Shown piece by piece: positions 8,517 through 16,519 of a DNA stretch of 19,595 nt. The notes beneath the pieces were generated by a model. The model ran no database searches, was not told the DNA's origin, and saw only the letters and a program-made list of their open reading frames with translations. Position numbers and translations under genes: made by a program. Source of the stretch: Candidatus Kuenenia stuttgartensis. GTDB taxonomy: Bacteria; Planctomycetota; Planctomycetia; Isosphaerales; Isosphaeraceae. Position 1 is the first letter of the stretch; each line of letters opens with the position of its first letter. The stretch spans positions 1-19,595 of the forward strand of contig CAMCFM010000014.1 of assembly GCA_945874095.1 (NCBI GenBank), read 5' to 3'.

Positions 8517-9659
8517 TTAAACCCGGACGCGGCCGAGACCAAACTGATCGCCATTGGCTACCGGTTTGCCGGCGTCGTCGACGTGGATTTCGACCATTTT
8601 CTCGCTCATTAAAATCTTGCCGTTTTCGTCGGCCAGTTGAGTCACACGGTTTTTGGATTTGACATCAAATACATCGCCAGTCGAGGGATAGGCCAGGTCT
8701 CCCTTGACGCTGAATGTGATCCAGCCAGGCTCGTCGCGCACGGAGATTGACTCCTTATATTTCGGCACTTCCACGGTATTATCAAAGATATGCAATTTCT
8801 GGTTGAATGCGTCGACCACCCAGACCTCGGTTTCATCAGGCGTGAGACCGATCCCGTGGCTTGGACAGCCGTGTCGTTTGACGGTACCCTGCTTGAATCC
8901 AGGCACTTCAATTCGGTGCAATTTCTTACCAGAATTAATATCACCGATTTCAAAGCCCAGCAAGCCATTTATATTGACATAAACGCGTGATTGCATTCCA
9001 TTCACGGTAAATGGTCGAATTGCGGCTGAAAACGGTCCGACTGTTGCAACTGAGCCATGACGAACGGCATCGCAGACCGTCAGGTAGGGCGATTTCAAGC
9101 CTGCCAGATAGGCTTTTTTCCCATCAAGCCCAACGATTGTATTATGGGCACCAGATTTGGGAACGATTTTCGCCAGGACATCGCCAGTGATGGGTTCGAC
9201 AACGTGCCAGTGATCTTTTTCAAATGAAGGCAAATAAATGAAACGCCCGTTCGGGTCCATCGACATGCGGTCGCATCCACCAGTATAAGTCCGTTCCCAG
9301 ATGACTTTTTCAGTCAGCAGATCAATCGATTGCAATGTTTGGGTGGTGCTTACAAAAATTCGGCCGAGGCGGGCATTGGCACACACGCCTTTGATATTAT
9401 CGGGCTTACCATCGGGATTTAAACCGGCAAGGGGAATGCGTTTGACGAATTTATGGCCGTTGTCGATATCGAGCACGACCAGCCCGTGGCCTCCATATTC
9501 AAGGTAATTGCGAATTCCGGGCGTGGCGACATAAAGCAGGCGTTTTTGGGGTTTTGGAGCCTGCCCGATGGCGATCTGGCTGAATGTGGCGGCACTGGCC
9601 AATCCTGTGAGGACAGATCTGCGTGTGATCAGGTTCTGATTTGTCGCGTTGCAACTCAT
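8517..9659 (-). CDS. Tat-exported YVTN/YncE-like beta-propeller protein
   Basis: The frame reaches up to a TTG at 9734, but the ATG at 9659 (380 residues) starts right before a twin-arginine signal: ITRRSVLTGLASAATF, then a likely cleavage near AIGQA. AAGG lies about 11 nt before this ATG. The mature part shows repeated beta-propeller blades, for example GLVVLDIDNGHKFVKRIPL, FIYLPSF...VVEPITGDVL and SHGIGLTPDETEVWVVDAF, the last with the Thr-Pro-Asp pattern of YVTN repeats. No catalytic motif is obvious; a binding or scaffold role in the periplasm is the usual guess. It is divergent from the cytochrome-like gene (203 bp apart), so the two could share control. Export by Tat suggests folding, perhaps with a cofactor, before transport. 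Confidence 0.87.
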   Translation of the reverse strand: MSCNATNQNLITRRSVLTGLASAATFSQIAIGQAPKPQKRLLYVATPGIRNYLEYGGHGLVVLDIDNGHKFVKRIPLAGLNPDGKPDNIKGVCANARLGRIFVSTTQTLQSIDLLTEKVIWERTYTGGCDRMSMDPNGRFIYLPSFEKDHWHVVEPITGDVLAKIVPKSGAHNTIVGLDGKKAYLAGLKSPYLTVCDAVRHGSVATVGPFSAAIRPFTVNGMQSRVYVNINGLLGFEIGDINSGKKLHRIEVPGFKQGTVKRHGCPSHGIGLTPDETEVWVVDAFNQKLHIFDNTVEVPKYKESISVRDEPGWITFSVKGDLAYPSTGDVFDVKSKNRVTQLADENGKILMSEKMVEIHVDDAGKPVANGDQFGLGRVRV

Positions 9660-9862
9660 AGAGTGCTTGCCTTTTTTTAAAGATGGGATGGTTTGCTTGA
9701 TCTTGCTGGAGATGATCTTATGAAGAATAGCCAAGCGGCGGGTGGATGAAAAGTGGCCACCGATCGGTTATGATCATTTCAGAAACACTTTCCGCAAGTT
9801 CTCTGCGCCTCATCTCGCGAAACAGATTTCCAGCCCTCTGCCATTCGGAGCACTTCTGAAAC

Positions 9863-12800
9863 ATGTTTGGACATCACTGTAACCACCGATTTGTGGCACT
9901 GGTTTTTGGAGTTTTTTCGAGCATTTCTGGCTTGAATGCGGTGGAGATCAAACTCGACAATCGCACGTTTACTCTGCCTGATGGATTTACGATCGAAAAA
10001 GTCGCAAATTCGCCGTTGGTTGATCGGCCTATCAATGGGACGTTTGATGAGCAGGGGCGTTTGTATCTGTCAGACAGTTCAGGCTCGAACGATAAAGTCG
10101 AGATTCAGCTGGAGCAGAAGCCGCACCGGATTGTGAGGCTGGAGGATACCAATGGCGACGGTGTTTTCGATAAATCGGTGGTTTTTGCCGACAAGATGAT
10201 GTTTCCGGAAGGGACTTTATGGCATCGCGGATCGCTGTATGTCTCAGCACCACCGTCGATTTGGAAGTTGACCGATACGAATAACGACGGGGTGGCTGAT
10301 GAGCGTGTGGAGTGGTTTCAGGCCAAGACTTTAACAGGCTGTGCGAACGATCTGCACGGGCCTTATCTGGGCCGTGACGGGCGGATTTATTGGGCCAAGG
10401 GAGCCTTTGCCGAGCAGACCCACAAGATTCATGGAAAAGAGTGGAAGTCGAGTGCAGCCCACTTCTTCCGATCGACGGAAGACGGTCGCGAGTTGGAGCC
10501 TGTGATGACGGGCGGGATGGACAACCCGGTGGATATGATTTTCACACGTGGTGGAGAGCGGATTTTTACGACCACCTTTTTGACCCAGCCATCGCTTGGC
10601 CAGCGGGACGGTTTGATCCATGCGATTTATGGCGGGATTTATGGCAAAACCAATGGGAAAACGCAGGAGCCGCAGCATGTCTGGACCGGCCCCGATTTGA
10701 TGCCCGTTTTATCGCACCTTGGGCCAGCGGCCTCGAGCGGCTTGACCGACTATGAATCGGACACTTTCGGGCCAGGCTATAAAAACAATATCTTTAGCAG
10801 TACATTCAACTTACGGAAGATTGTGCGTCATGAACTGACGACCAAAGGCTCGGCCATTTCGAGCAAGGACAGCGACTTTCTGGTGTGCGACGATACCGAT
10901 TTTCACCCTACGGACGTTTTTACGGACGCCGACGGGAGCATGATCGTGGTCGATACTGGTGGCTGGTACAGGCTCTGCTGCCCATCGTCCTATATCGCCA
11001 AGGCAGATGTACTTGGAGTGGTTTATCGGGTTCGAAGGACAGGTGCCAAGCCGGTGGTTGATCCAAGGGGCGTGAAATTGGCCTGGGATCAAGTGGATTT
11101 GCAAACGCTGGTTGAGCGGCTTGATGATGCTCGATTTGCCGTGCGGGACCGGGCGATTGACCGGCTGGTGGCTGCGGGTGAAGCGGCTGTGCCGAGCCTT
11201 TCCGAGGCGTTCTCAACACCGAAATCGTCGGCCAACAAGCGTCTGAACGTGATTTGGACCGCTTGCCGGATTGCGACCCCCAGCGCACTTGCTTTGGTTC
11301 GTAAGGGGCTTGATGATAAGGACATGGATGTATGTCAGGCGGCGGTTCATGCGGTGGGTTTGAATCGGGATACTGAGGCTCTGGGCCGATTGATTACGAT
11401 TCTGGGCGATGCGAATGAGCAAGCGTCTGTCCGGAGGGCCGTGGCTGAGGCTTTGGGGCGATTGGGCAAGCCAGAGGCTGTCGGGCCGATCCTTACGGCG
11501 GCTTCTAAAGTCTCGACTGATCGAGTGATGCGGCATTCACTGACTTACGCCCTGGTGGAGATCAATTCGGTGGACTCGATTTTTGAGGCTCTCAAGAGCC
11601 AGCAAAATCCGATGTCGCGTATGGTCGGAATTGTTGCTCTGGATCAAATGGGTGTGATGTTACTGCCTGTGGCTGAACTGGTTGCAGCGATGGATGGAGC
11701 GGATGAGACGGTCCGATCGCTGGCCTCGTGGGTGGTTTCGCGGCACCCGGAATGGGCCAAGGAATTGGTGGCTGATTTCAAGGCGAAACTGGCAAGCCCA
11801 GCCTCGGATCCAACACGCATTGCCGCTCTGGTGGACCGGCTCTCCCGATTCAGTACCAAGAGTGCTGAAGTGCAGGCCTTGATTGCAGATACGTTGGAAA
11901 ATGGAGTGCCAGCGGCCAAGTTGATCGTGGTCAAGGCCATGGCAACTTCGGGCTTGAAGCCGTGCCCTGAGGCATGGGAGTCAGTTCTACTTAAATCGTT
12001 TCAAGGGAACGATAACAATCTATTTCAGCCGATTCTGGACTCATTCAAGGCTTTGATTCCTGCGAATGCAGAGGCTGCCAACCGGCGGTTGGAAGCCTTG
12101 GTGGCGAAGTCTAAAGACATGCAGTTAAAGCCAGATTCACAATGGTCAGCCCTGACAACCATCCCTGCCGGAGTGGGGCCTGTATCGGCCGATCTTTTTG
12201 GCAGGATCAGTGGTCAGATCAATCCTGCAAATCCAAGCATGATCAGGCTTTCTGCTGCAGACATCCTGTTGAGGATTAAACTTGCGGACGACCAGAAGCG
12301 GGCGGTTGCGAAGCTGATTGGAGGGGCGGGTCCGATGGAAACGCAGAAGCTTTTGGGGATGTTTGAGAGTGTGACGGATCCTTTACTGGCTGATCAGTTG
12401 ATGGAAGGGCTTGAGCGGTCGATGTCGTTGTCATCCCTGCGGGAGGATTCGCTAAAGAACATTGTGGCCAAGCTTTCGGACGCTTCAAAGGAGCGGATGG
12501 GCAAGATTCTGGTCAAGCGGAATCAGGACCTGATCGAGCAGAAGAAGCAGGTGGATTCGCTTCTGGCAGCGTTCCCGAAAGGTGATGTAAGGCGTGGCCT
12601 GGCCGTGTTTAACGGAGCCAAGGCTGCTTGCCGGACATGCCACTCTGTGGGCTATGTGGGTGGCAAGGTTGGCCCTGACCTGACGAAGATCGGGCAGATT
12701 CGGAACGAGAAGGATCTGCTGGAGTCGATTGTCTATCCAAGCTCCACGTTCGTCAGAAGTTACGAGCCAGTGACCATCGCCATGAGTGATGGACGAGTTC

Positions 12801-12997
12801 TGGCTGGGATCGTTCAAAGCGAGACCACGGAGACGATGAATCTGGTGCTGAATGCCACGGAAACGCTGAAAGTTCCCAAGGCAGATATTGACGATGTTTC
12901 GCCAGGCACGGTTTCCGTGATGCCGGCGGGTTTGGACAAGCAGTTGAGCACTCAGGAACTGGCCGACCTGATCACGTATTTACGTTCGAGCCGATAA
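9863..12997 (+). CDS. PVC-type heme-binding protein: beta-propeller, HEAT repeats and C-terminal cytochrome c
   Basis: A 1044-residue secreted protein; GGAG lies 12 nt before the ATG, and a signal sequence spans about residues 9-26 (FVALVFGVFSSISGLNA). Residues about 35-395 form the PVC-type membrane-bound-dehydrogenase propeller (TLPDGFTIEKVA; blades with DTNGDG at 95 and DTNNDG at 138, possible calcium loops). Residues about 410-640 contain HEAT-like helices (DARFAVRDRAIDRLVAAGE; RRAVAEALGRLGKPEAV). The C-terminus is a cytochrome c domain with CRTCH at 923-927 and VGPDLTKIG after it; M1020 in VMPAGL is the likely distal heme ligand. Such proteins are a hallmark of Planctomycetes and relatives and are presumed periplasmic redox enzymes, often linked to sugar breakdown, but the substrate is unproven. 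The ABM-domain gene follows at 30 bp, probably in the same transcript. Confidence 0.95.
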   Translation: MFGHHCNHRFVALVFGVFSSISGLNAVEIKLDNRTFTLPDGFTIEKVANSPLVDRPINGTFDEQGRLYLSDSSGSNDKVEIQLEQKPHRIVRLEDTNGDGVFDKSVVFADKMMFPEGTLWHRGSLYVSAPPSIWKLTDTNNDGVADERVEWFQAKTLTGCANDLHGPYLGRDGRIYWAKGAFAEQTHKIHGKEWKSSAAHFFRSTEDGRELEPVMTGGMDNPVDMIFTRGGERIFTTTFLTQPSLGQRDGLIHAIYGGIYGKTNGKTQEPQHVWTGPDLMPVLSHLGPAASSGLTDYESDTFGPGYKNNIFSSTFNLRKIVRHELTTKGSAISSKDSDFLVCDDTDFHPTDVFTDADGSMIVVDTGGWYRLCCPSSYIAKADVLGVVYRVRRTGAKPVVDPRGVKLAWDQVDLQTLVERLDDARFAVRDRAIDRLVAAGEAAVPSLSEAFSTPKSSANKRLNVIWTACRIATPSALALVRKGLDDKDMDVCQAAVHAVGLNRDTEALGRLITILGDANEQASVRRAVAEALGRLGKPEAVGPILTAASKVSTDRVMRHSLTYALVEINSVDSIFEALKSQQNPMSRMVGIVALDQMGVMLLPVAELVAAMDGADETVRSLASWVVSRHPEWAKELVADFKAKLASPASDPTRIAALVDRLSRFSTKSAEVQALIADTLENGVPAAKLIVVKAMATSGLKPCPEAWESVLLKSFQGNDNNLFQPILDSFKALIPANAEAANRRLEALVAKSKDMQLKPDSQWSALTTIPAGVGPVSADLFGRISGQINPANPSMIRLSAADILLRIKLADDQKRAVAKLIGGAGPMETQKLLGMFESVTDPLLADQLMEGLERSMSLSSLREDSLKNIVAKLSDASKERMGKILVKRNQDLIEQKKQVDSLLAAFPKGDVRRGLAVFNGAKAACRTCHSVGYVGGKVGPDLTKIGQIRNEKDLLESIVYPSSTFVRSYEPVTIAMSDGRVLAGIVQSETTETMNLVLNATETLKVPKADIDDVSPGTVSVMPAGLDKQLSTQELADLITYLRSSR

Positions 12998-13027
12998 CCG
13001 AAAAAACTCTGAAGGAGAGCGATTCAA

Positions 13028-13318
13028 ATGATATGCGTAGCCGTGACTTATGTGATGAAGGAAGGGACAGAAGCCGAGACCATCGAGCTGTTCAGACACT
13101 TGGCGCCAGCGACTCGTCAGGAGCCAGGCTGCCGGATGTATGAAGTGCATCGATCGACGGTAAATCCGCGGCAGTTCTTTCTTTACGAGCAGTATGTGGA
13201 TCAGGCGGCCCTGGACGCGCACCGGGCGGCGCCTCACTTTGAGCAGTATGCCAAGAATGGCCTGTTTGGGCTGATTGAGACCCGATCGCCTGAAATCTAT
13301 GAGTTGTTGGAGGTTTGA
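13028..13318 (+). CDS. ABM-domain (YgiN-like) putative quinol/antibiotic-biosynthesis monooxygenase
   Basis: A 96-residue protein, the full length of a single ABM ferredoxin-like domain. Seen: CVAVTYVMKEGTEAE at the first strand/helix, APATRQEPGCRMYEVHRS, PRQFFLYEQYVDQAALDAH and a terminal HFEQY segment, the typical order of YgiN-type proteins, with the conserved His in the DAH...HF region. A strong ribosome site (GAAGGAGAG) precedes the ATG by about 8 nt. Members act as small dimeric, cofactor-free monooxygenases on quinols or polyphenols, or have unrelated binding roles. It begins 30 bp after the cytochrome-type gene, suggesting one operon and a possible link to quinone or redox chemistry, which is inference only. 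Confidence 0.9.
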   Translation: MICVAVTYVMKEGTEAETIELFRHLAPATRQEPGCRMYEVHRSTVNPRQFFLYEQYVDQAALDAHRAAPHFEQYAKNGLFGLIETRSPEIYELLEV

Positions 13319-13325
13319 GGTGGGA

Positions 13326-13354
13326 TTGGTTCCGGGGCAAAGTTTCGGAACCAA
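13326..13354 (+). terminator. Stem-loop just after the ABM gene, possible terminator
   Basis: TTGGTTCCG and CGGAACCAA form a perfect 9-bp stem with an 11-nt loop, beginning 8 bp after the stop codon at 13318. There is no T-run after it, so it is not a textbook intrinsic terminator; it may protect the 3' end or act with Rho. Confidence 0.45.
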
Positions 13355-13419
13355 CTAAGGAACAGGCGAGAAAGAACTTCCGCTTTTTAGGCCAATCGTA
13401 GCCAAGCACAAATTGGCTG

Positions 13420-13703
13420 TTATCTAGCCGGTCTTGGCGCTAGCCCCGGTTAATTCTCTTCCGCGAACCGGGGGCTAGATTCAAACACCCGATTATTTAT
13501 CTTCCGCGAACCGGCGGCTAGATTCAAACACCCGATTAATTCTCTTCCGCGAACCGTGGGCTAGCGCCCGGCGGCTAGGTTCAAACACCCGACTATTTAT
13601 CTTCCGCGAACCGTGGGCTAGCGCCCGGCGGCTAGATTCAAACCAAGAAACCGCAGGCTATCGCCTCTTATCTAGCCGGTCTTGGCGCTAGCCCCGGTTA
13701 ATT
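13420..13703. repeat. Array of GCTAGC-centred palindromic repeats, bounded by inverted-orientation copies
   Basis: Four direct units start with CTTCCGCGAACCG at 13458, 13501, 13544 and 13601 (spacings 43, 43, 57). Each continues into a GGCTAG core and then RTTCAAAC; the third and fourth contain an extra 14 bases that complete a hairpin (CCG-T-GGGC-TAGC-GCCC-GG-CGG). An identical 36-bp sequence, TTATCTAGCCGGTCTTGGCG and the 16 bases after it, sits at both ends (13420-13455 and 13668-13703). Its reverse complement carries the same AACC..GGGCTAGCGCC..CGGCTAGAT core, so the edges are inverted copies of the element. A degenerate forward copy is at about 13648-13667. It lies between two convergent genes, as REP-like elements often do. 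No RAYT transposase is in the window. Too regular and too related between units to be CRISPR. Confidence 0.85.
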
Positions 13704-13784
13704 GGTTTTTAAAAAAGGGAAGTTGGAAGTTGTTTTCGGCCTGATCCTTATGATTTGAGCAACAGCCATCCCCAAAAATTCGGG

Positions 13785-14075
13785 TCAATGTGCGATCTCT
13801 TCCACCCAGCCGTTTTGCTGGAGGAAGTGGTCCATTTTGAGGGCTTCGGTCAGGTTCGATTTTGGATGCCTTTGTTTGGCAATCGAGATCGACTCTGGCA
13901 GTGTCAGTTCGTCCGACGAGTTTTCTTTGTTTCGTCCCAAGTTGCTTTGCAGAGCGACAAATAGAGCGATGGCGATCAGGAATGTCAGCCATGGTCGAGA
14001 GAGAGCGTTCAGGACATCGGTTCGAAGCTGACCTCTGGTTGTATGGATTTTCGAAGGGCGATTTTGGTTTTGCAT
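13785..14075 (-). CDS. Small single-span membrane protein, hypothetical
   Basis: A protein of 96 residues with a strong ribosome site (GAGGAG, 9 nt before the ATG at 14075), which is the best evidence that this frame rather than the overlapping plus-strand ones is real. A basic, Asn/Gln-rich N-terminus (MQNQNRPSK) leads to one transmembrane segment, PWLTFLIAIALFVALQ (about residues 28-43), then a polar C-terminal half rich in Ser, Glu and Lys that ends in NGWVEEIAH. No domain recognised. The positive residues before the span suggest N-in topology. Upstream it has a 14-bp perfect palindrome (14130-14143). Its 3' end faces the repeat array. Confidence 0.65.
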   Translation of the reverse strand: MQNQNRPSKIHTTRGQLRTDVLNALSRPWLTFLIAIALFVALQSNLGRNKENSSDELTLPESISIAKQRHPKSNLTEALKMDHFLQQNGWVEEIAH

Positions 14076-14129
14076 GATTTATGACTCCTCAATGCAGATG
14101 TATCATTGTTTGACTGATTCACAAAATGA

Positions 14130-14143
14130 CCTTGAATTCAAGG
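14130..14143. promoter_or_regulatory. Perfect 14-bp palindrome upstream of the small membrane protein
   Basis: CCTTGAATTCAAGG reads the same on both strands and lies 55 bp before the ATG at 14075, where an operator for a dimeric regulator would sit. No T-run follows and no clear promoter boxes could be assigned next to it. The remaining gap 14144-14345 shows no gene. Confidence 0.35.
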
Positions 14144-14345
14144 GCTTCGTCAATCATAACGAGCGATCGAGAGCTTCCCTGCAAACTCGTCACAGGTTTT
14201 TCAGGGTGACCGTTTTATGTTGACAGAATCCCATGTACAGGACATCTTTGAGGCTTTGCGATCCATATTCGGACGAAGCGACTTCAGAGTTTTAGAAGCG
14301 ATTGCATGAACCTATATACGTAGCTCATCCTTGAATATTTATGGC

Positions 14346-15296
14346 TTAGCCGGAAATTCTTGAAATTTCTTCGCTCACGGCAAGATGGAGCAGTGGAATC
14401 ATGATCTCGTGGTGACCTGTGAGGCCGATTCCCTGGCTGCCGGGGCGCTGGAGGACATTTACAAGTCCACGATACTGCTGCTGAAAGTCGAGGTTGGCTG
14501 TGGTCATTCCGTCCATGCTGTAGCCGAGGTTACGCGCGATTGCAACGGCCTTGAGAAAGACCTCGGGCAGAACAACCGCGCTCCCAAGGTTCAGCCAGAC
14601 TCCGTTCTCCAAACCTGCCACCAACTGACACAATCGGCGGAAGTCGGTCAGGGTGGAGGCTCCCAGATCAGCCCCTACTAAATTAGGCGTCATATGGGTG
14701 ATGTCTGTCCCGACGGCGACGTGGATTGTGATCGGAACGCCGGTTTCGTGGGCGGCCACAAGCACGCTGACATCGCGGCCTGTACCAGCATTTTCTGAGG
14801 CGATTCTGGCCAGACTTTGGCCAAGGCCTTCACCACGTTTGTGGGCCTCTGCACAGGCCAGGGCAAAAAGTTCGGACGTTTCCTGAGCGAATCCAAAGGT
14901 TCCAGCATGGAGTCGTGGGCCGACGTCCTCGCTGGTGCGGCCGACCAGAGCCAGTTCGAGGTCGTGGATGGAGGCGGCCCCGTTCAGGGCCAGACCCTGG
15001 ATCACACCCTTGCGCATCCAGTCTGCAAGATAAGGCCCACAGCCGGTTTTGATCACATGTCCGCCCGCTGCGGCGATGATCCGGTGACCTTCTTTATGAG
15101 CCTTGGCGATGGTCGTGATCAGGGAGCGTAAGTTCTTGCCTCCAAGCTGGTTGGGCAGGGTGGCGAGAAAGTCGGCGAAACTGGCGCCGGCGGGTGCCAA
15201 TTGGCCCATCTGGGCCAGGTCCACTTTGCTGGGCCGGGTGGCCAGAGGTTCGTATGTGAGGGCGGACCAATCGAGTTCAGGCTTGATTTCGTTCAT
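14346..15296 (-). CDS. Uncharacterised conserved-looking protein, possibly deoxyhypusine-synthase-like fold
   Basis: A protein of 316 residues; AAGGA lies about 10 nt before the ATG at 15296. It is soluble, with no signal or membrane segment. The most striking block is IIAAAGGHVIKTGCGPYL, then WMRKGVIQGLALNGAASIHD, LELALVGRTSEDVG and later PITIHVAVGTDITHMTPN. The pattern of a small-residue-rich strand, a helix with a charged end, then NGA..HDLE recalls the nucleotide-binding part of deoxyhypusine synthase-like proteins (STGANLVHDLE type), but this is a comparison from memory and the usual catalytic lysine region is not identifiable. The second half has a Gly-rich VAGLENGVWLNLGSAVVLP segment. 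It starts 41 bp after the lpxK stop on the same strand, so the two are probably co-transcribed. Function unknown. Confidence 0.85.
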   Translation of the reverse strand: MNEIKPELDWSALTYEPLATRPSKVDLAQMGQLAPAGASFADFLATLPNQLGGKNLRSLITTIAKAHKEGHRIIAAAGGHVIKTGCGPYLADWMRKGVIQGLALNGAASIHDLELALVGRTSEDVGPRLHAGTFGFAQETSELFALACAEAHKRGEGLGQSLARIASENAGTGRDVSVLVAAHETGVPITIHVAVGTDITHMTPNLVGADLGASTLTDFRRLCQLVAGLENGVWLNLGSAVVLPEVFLKAVAIARNLGYSMDGMTTANLDFQQQYRGLVNVLQRPGSQGIGLTGHHEIMIPLLHLAVSEEISRISG

Positions 15297-15337
15297 GGGT
15301 GGAAGTCCTTTTCCTCAGATGTTTTATCAGTGATCGT

Positions 15338-16414
15338 TCATGATTCAGAGGCGGACATGACTTGATCGAGAGCCTTCAATAGTTCGGACTCTCCATGAAC
15401 AATTTCAAGGCCGATGCGGATGGCTCCGAGCGGTTTTCCGCCGAGATGTTCTACGGGTAACTTCACCAAATCCTTCTGACTGGTCAAGGCCAAGTCGGCT
15501 CCGCTGGTGGAGACCCATCGCGAGATGCTGGCCAGATCGGCTTCCGAATATCGGTGATGGTCGGGAAAGCTTTGCTCGGCAATCACTTTGGCACCGAGGT
15601 TTTCTACTGTCTGGAGGAACGCGTCGGGGTTGCCCAGGCCGCTGAAGATGGCGACGGATTTCCCTTTCAAATCGCTCAAAGCCATTTCCGAACCATCAGC
15701 CATGATCAAATCGACTGGTTTATGAACGGATTCGACCCACGGTTTTGATGATCCCGCGAGACGGGCGACTTTGGTACGGATGGCCGTTCGGGCTTGATCG
15801 GTGACCATGTCGGAGCGGGTCAGGAGGATCAGATCGGCGCGTCGAAGGGCTTGTTTCAAAGGTTCTCGGAGAAGTCCACGGGGCAGGACCCAGCCGAAGC
15901 CGAACGGATTTGTGGAGTCGATCAGAACGATGTCGAGGCTGCGGACCAGTCGGCGATGTTGAAGGCCGTCGTCGAGGATCAGGACTTCGGAGAGGAGTTC
16001 GTCCACGGCCACCTGGGCCAGTGCAGATCGGTCAGGGCCTTGCAGGTGAGGGACATCGGGCATGTTTTGATAGAGCAGGAGCCCTTCATCGTTCATCCCA
16101 CCATCTTCGCCGGAGCCATAGCCGCGACTGAGGATGGAGACCATGCGTCCCTGATCACGAAAATGACGGGCCACATATTCCACCATGGGGGTTTTGCCGG
16201 TCCCGCCGGTGGTGGCATTTCCGATGGAAATCACGGGCACATCGGCTGTTATGGATTCTTTGATACCCCAGTCATAGGCTTTGTTGCGGAGGCTGGTGGC
16301 GATTGCATAACCGCAGGATGCTAGGGCGAGAATGGATCTGCCCATAAACGCAAACGGACCGCTCGAGCGGCCTGAGATCAGGTTGAAATAGGTTTTAACG
16401 TTAAGGCGTGACAT
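15338..16414 (-). CDS. lpxK: Tetraacyldisaccharide 4'-kinase LpxK
   Basis: A 358-residue protein with the full LpxK pattern. An N-terminal hydrophobic stretch (FMGRSILALASCGYAIATSL, about 23-42) can dock it to the inner membrane. Then follow VPVISIGNATTGGTGKTP with the P-loop at 65-75, ILSRGYGS (94-101), LILDDGLQHRRL (D148, D149 and H153, active-site region) and GWVLPRGLLREPL with RADLILLTRSD. LpxK phosphorylates the 4' position of the lipid A disaccharide precursor on the cytoplasmic face, the sixth step of the Raetz pathway, so the organism should make lipid A. No other lpx gene is in the window. The start ATG has no clear Shine-Dalgarno, and an upstream terminator ends only 15 bp before it. 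Confidence 0.95.
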   Translation of the reverse strand: MSRLNVKTYFNLISGRSSGPFAFMGRSILALASCGYAIATSLRNKAYDWGIKESITADVPVISIGNATTGGTGKTPMVEYVARHFRDQGRMVSILSRGYGSGEDGGMNDEGLLLYQNMPDVPHLQGPDRSALAQVAVDELLSEVLILDDGLQHRRLVRSLDIVLIDSTNPFGFGWVLPRGLLREPLKQALRRADLILLTRSDMVTDQARTAIRTKVARLAGSSKPWVESVHKPVDLIMADGSEMALSDLKGKSVAIFSGLGNPDAFLQTVENLGAKVIAEQSFPDHHRYSEADLASISRWVSTSGADLALTSQKDLVKLPVEHLGGKPLGAIRIGLEIVHGESELLKALDQVMSASES

Positions 16415-16429
16415 GATTTGAGGGTGACC

Positions 16430-16475
16430 AAAAAAACAGGCCTGGCTCTCTGACTGATGAGGAGAGAGCCTGGCC
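16430..16475 (-). terminator. Rho-independent terminator of the isocitrate dehydrogenase-family gene
   Basis: On the minus strand the arms GGCCAGGCTCTCT (16475-16463) and AGAGAGCCAGGCC (16451-16439) pair except for one base, with an 11-nt loop, and are followed by TG and a run of seven T (16436-16430). It sits 45 bp after the dehydrogenase stop and its T-run ends 15 bp before lpxK. Confidence 0.88.
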
Positions 16476-16519
16476 GTTAGTTTCCTAAGAATCAGGAGTC
16501 AATGCAAGTTGGCTGAGAA

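Noticed and set aside
13420..13703. CRISPR array
   Set aside because: The 'spacers' are themselves near-identical and the unit period changes from 43 to 57; no cas genes are present. It is a palindromic repeat family instead.
13755..14077. Plus-strand frames over the small membrane protein (13755-13964 and 13862-14077)
   Set aside because: The minus-strand frame has a strong GAGGAG ribosome site and a clear membrane span; the plus-strand ones have neither.
15794..16324. 176-codon plus-strand frame
   Set aside because: It is antisense to lpxK, whose motifs are unmistakable; the product has no domain and no ribosome site of note.
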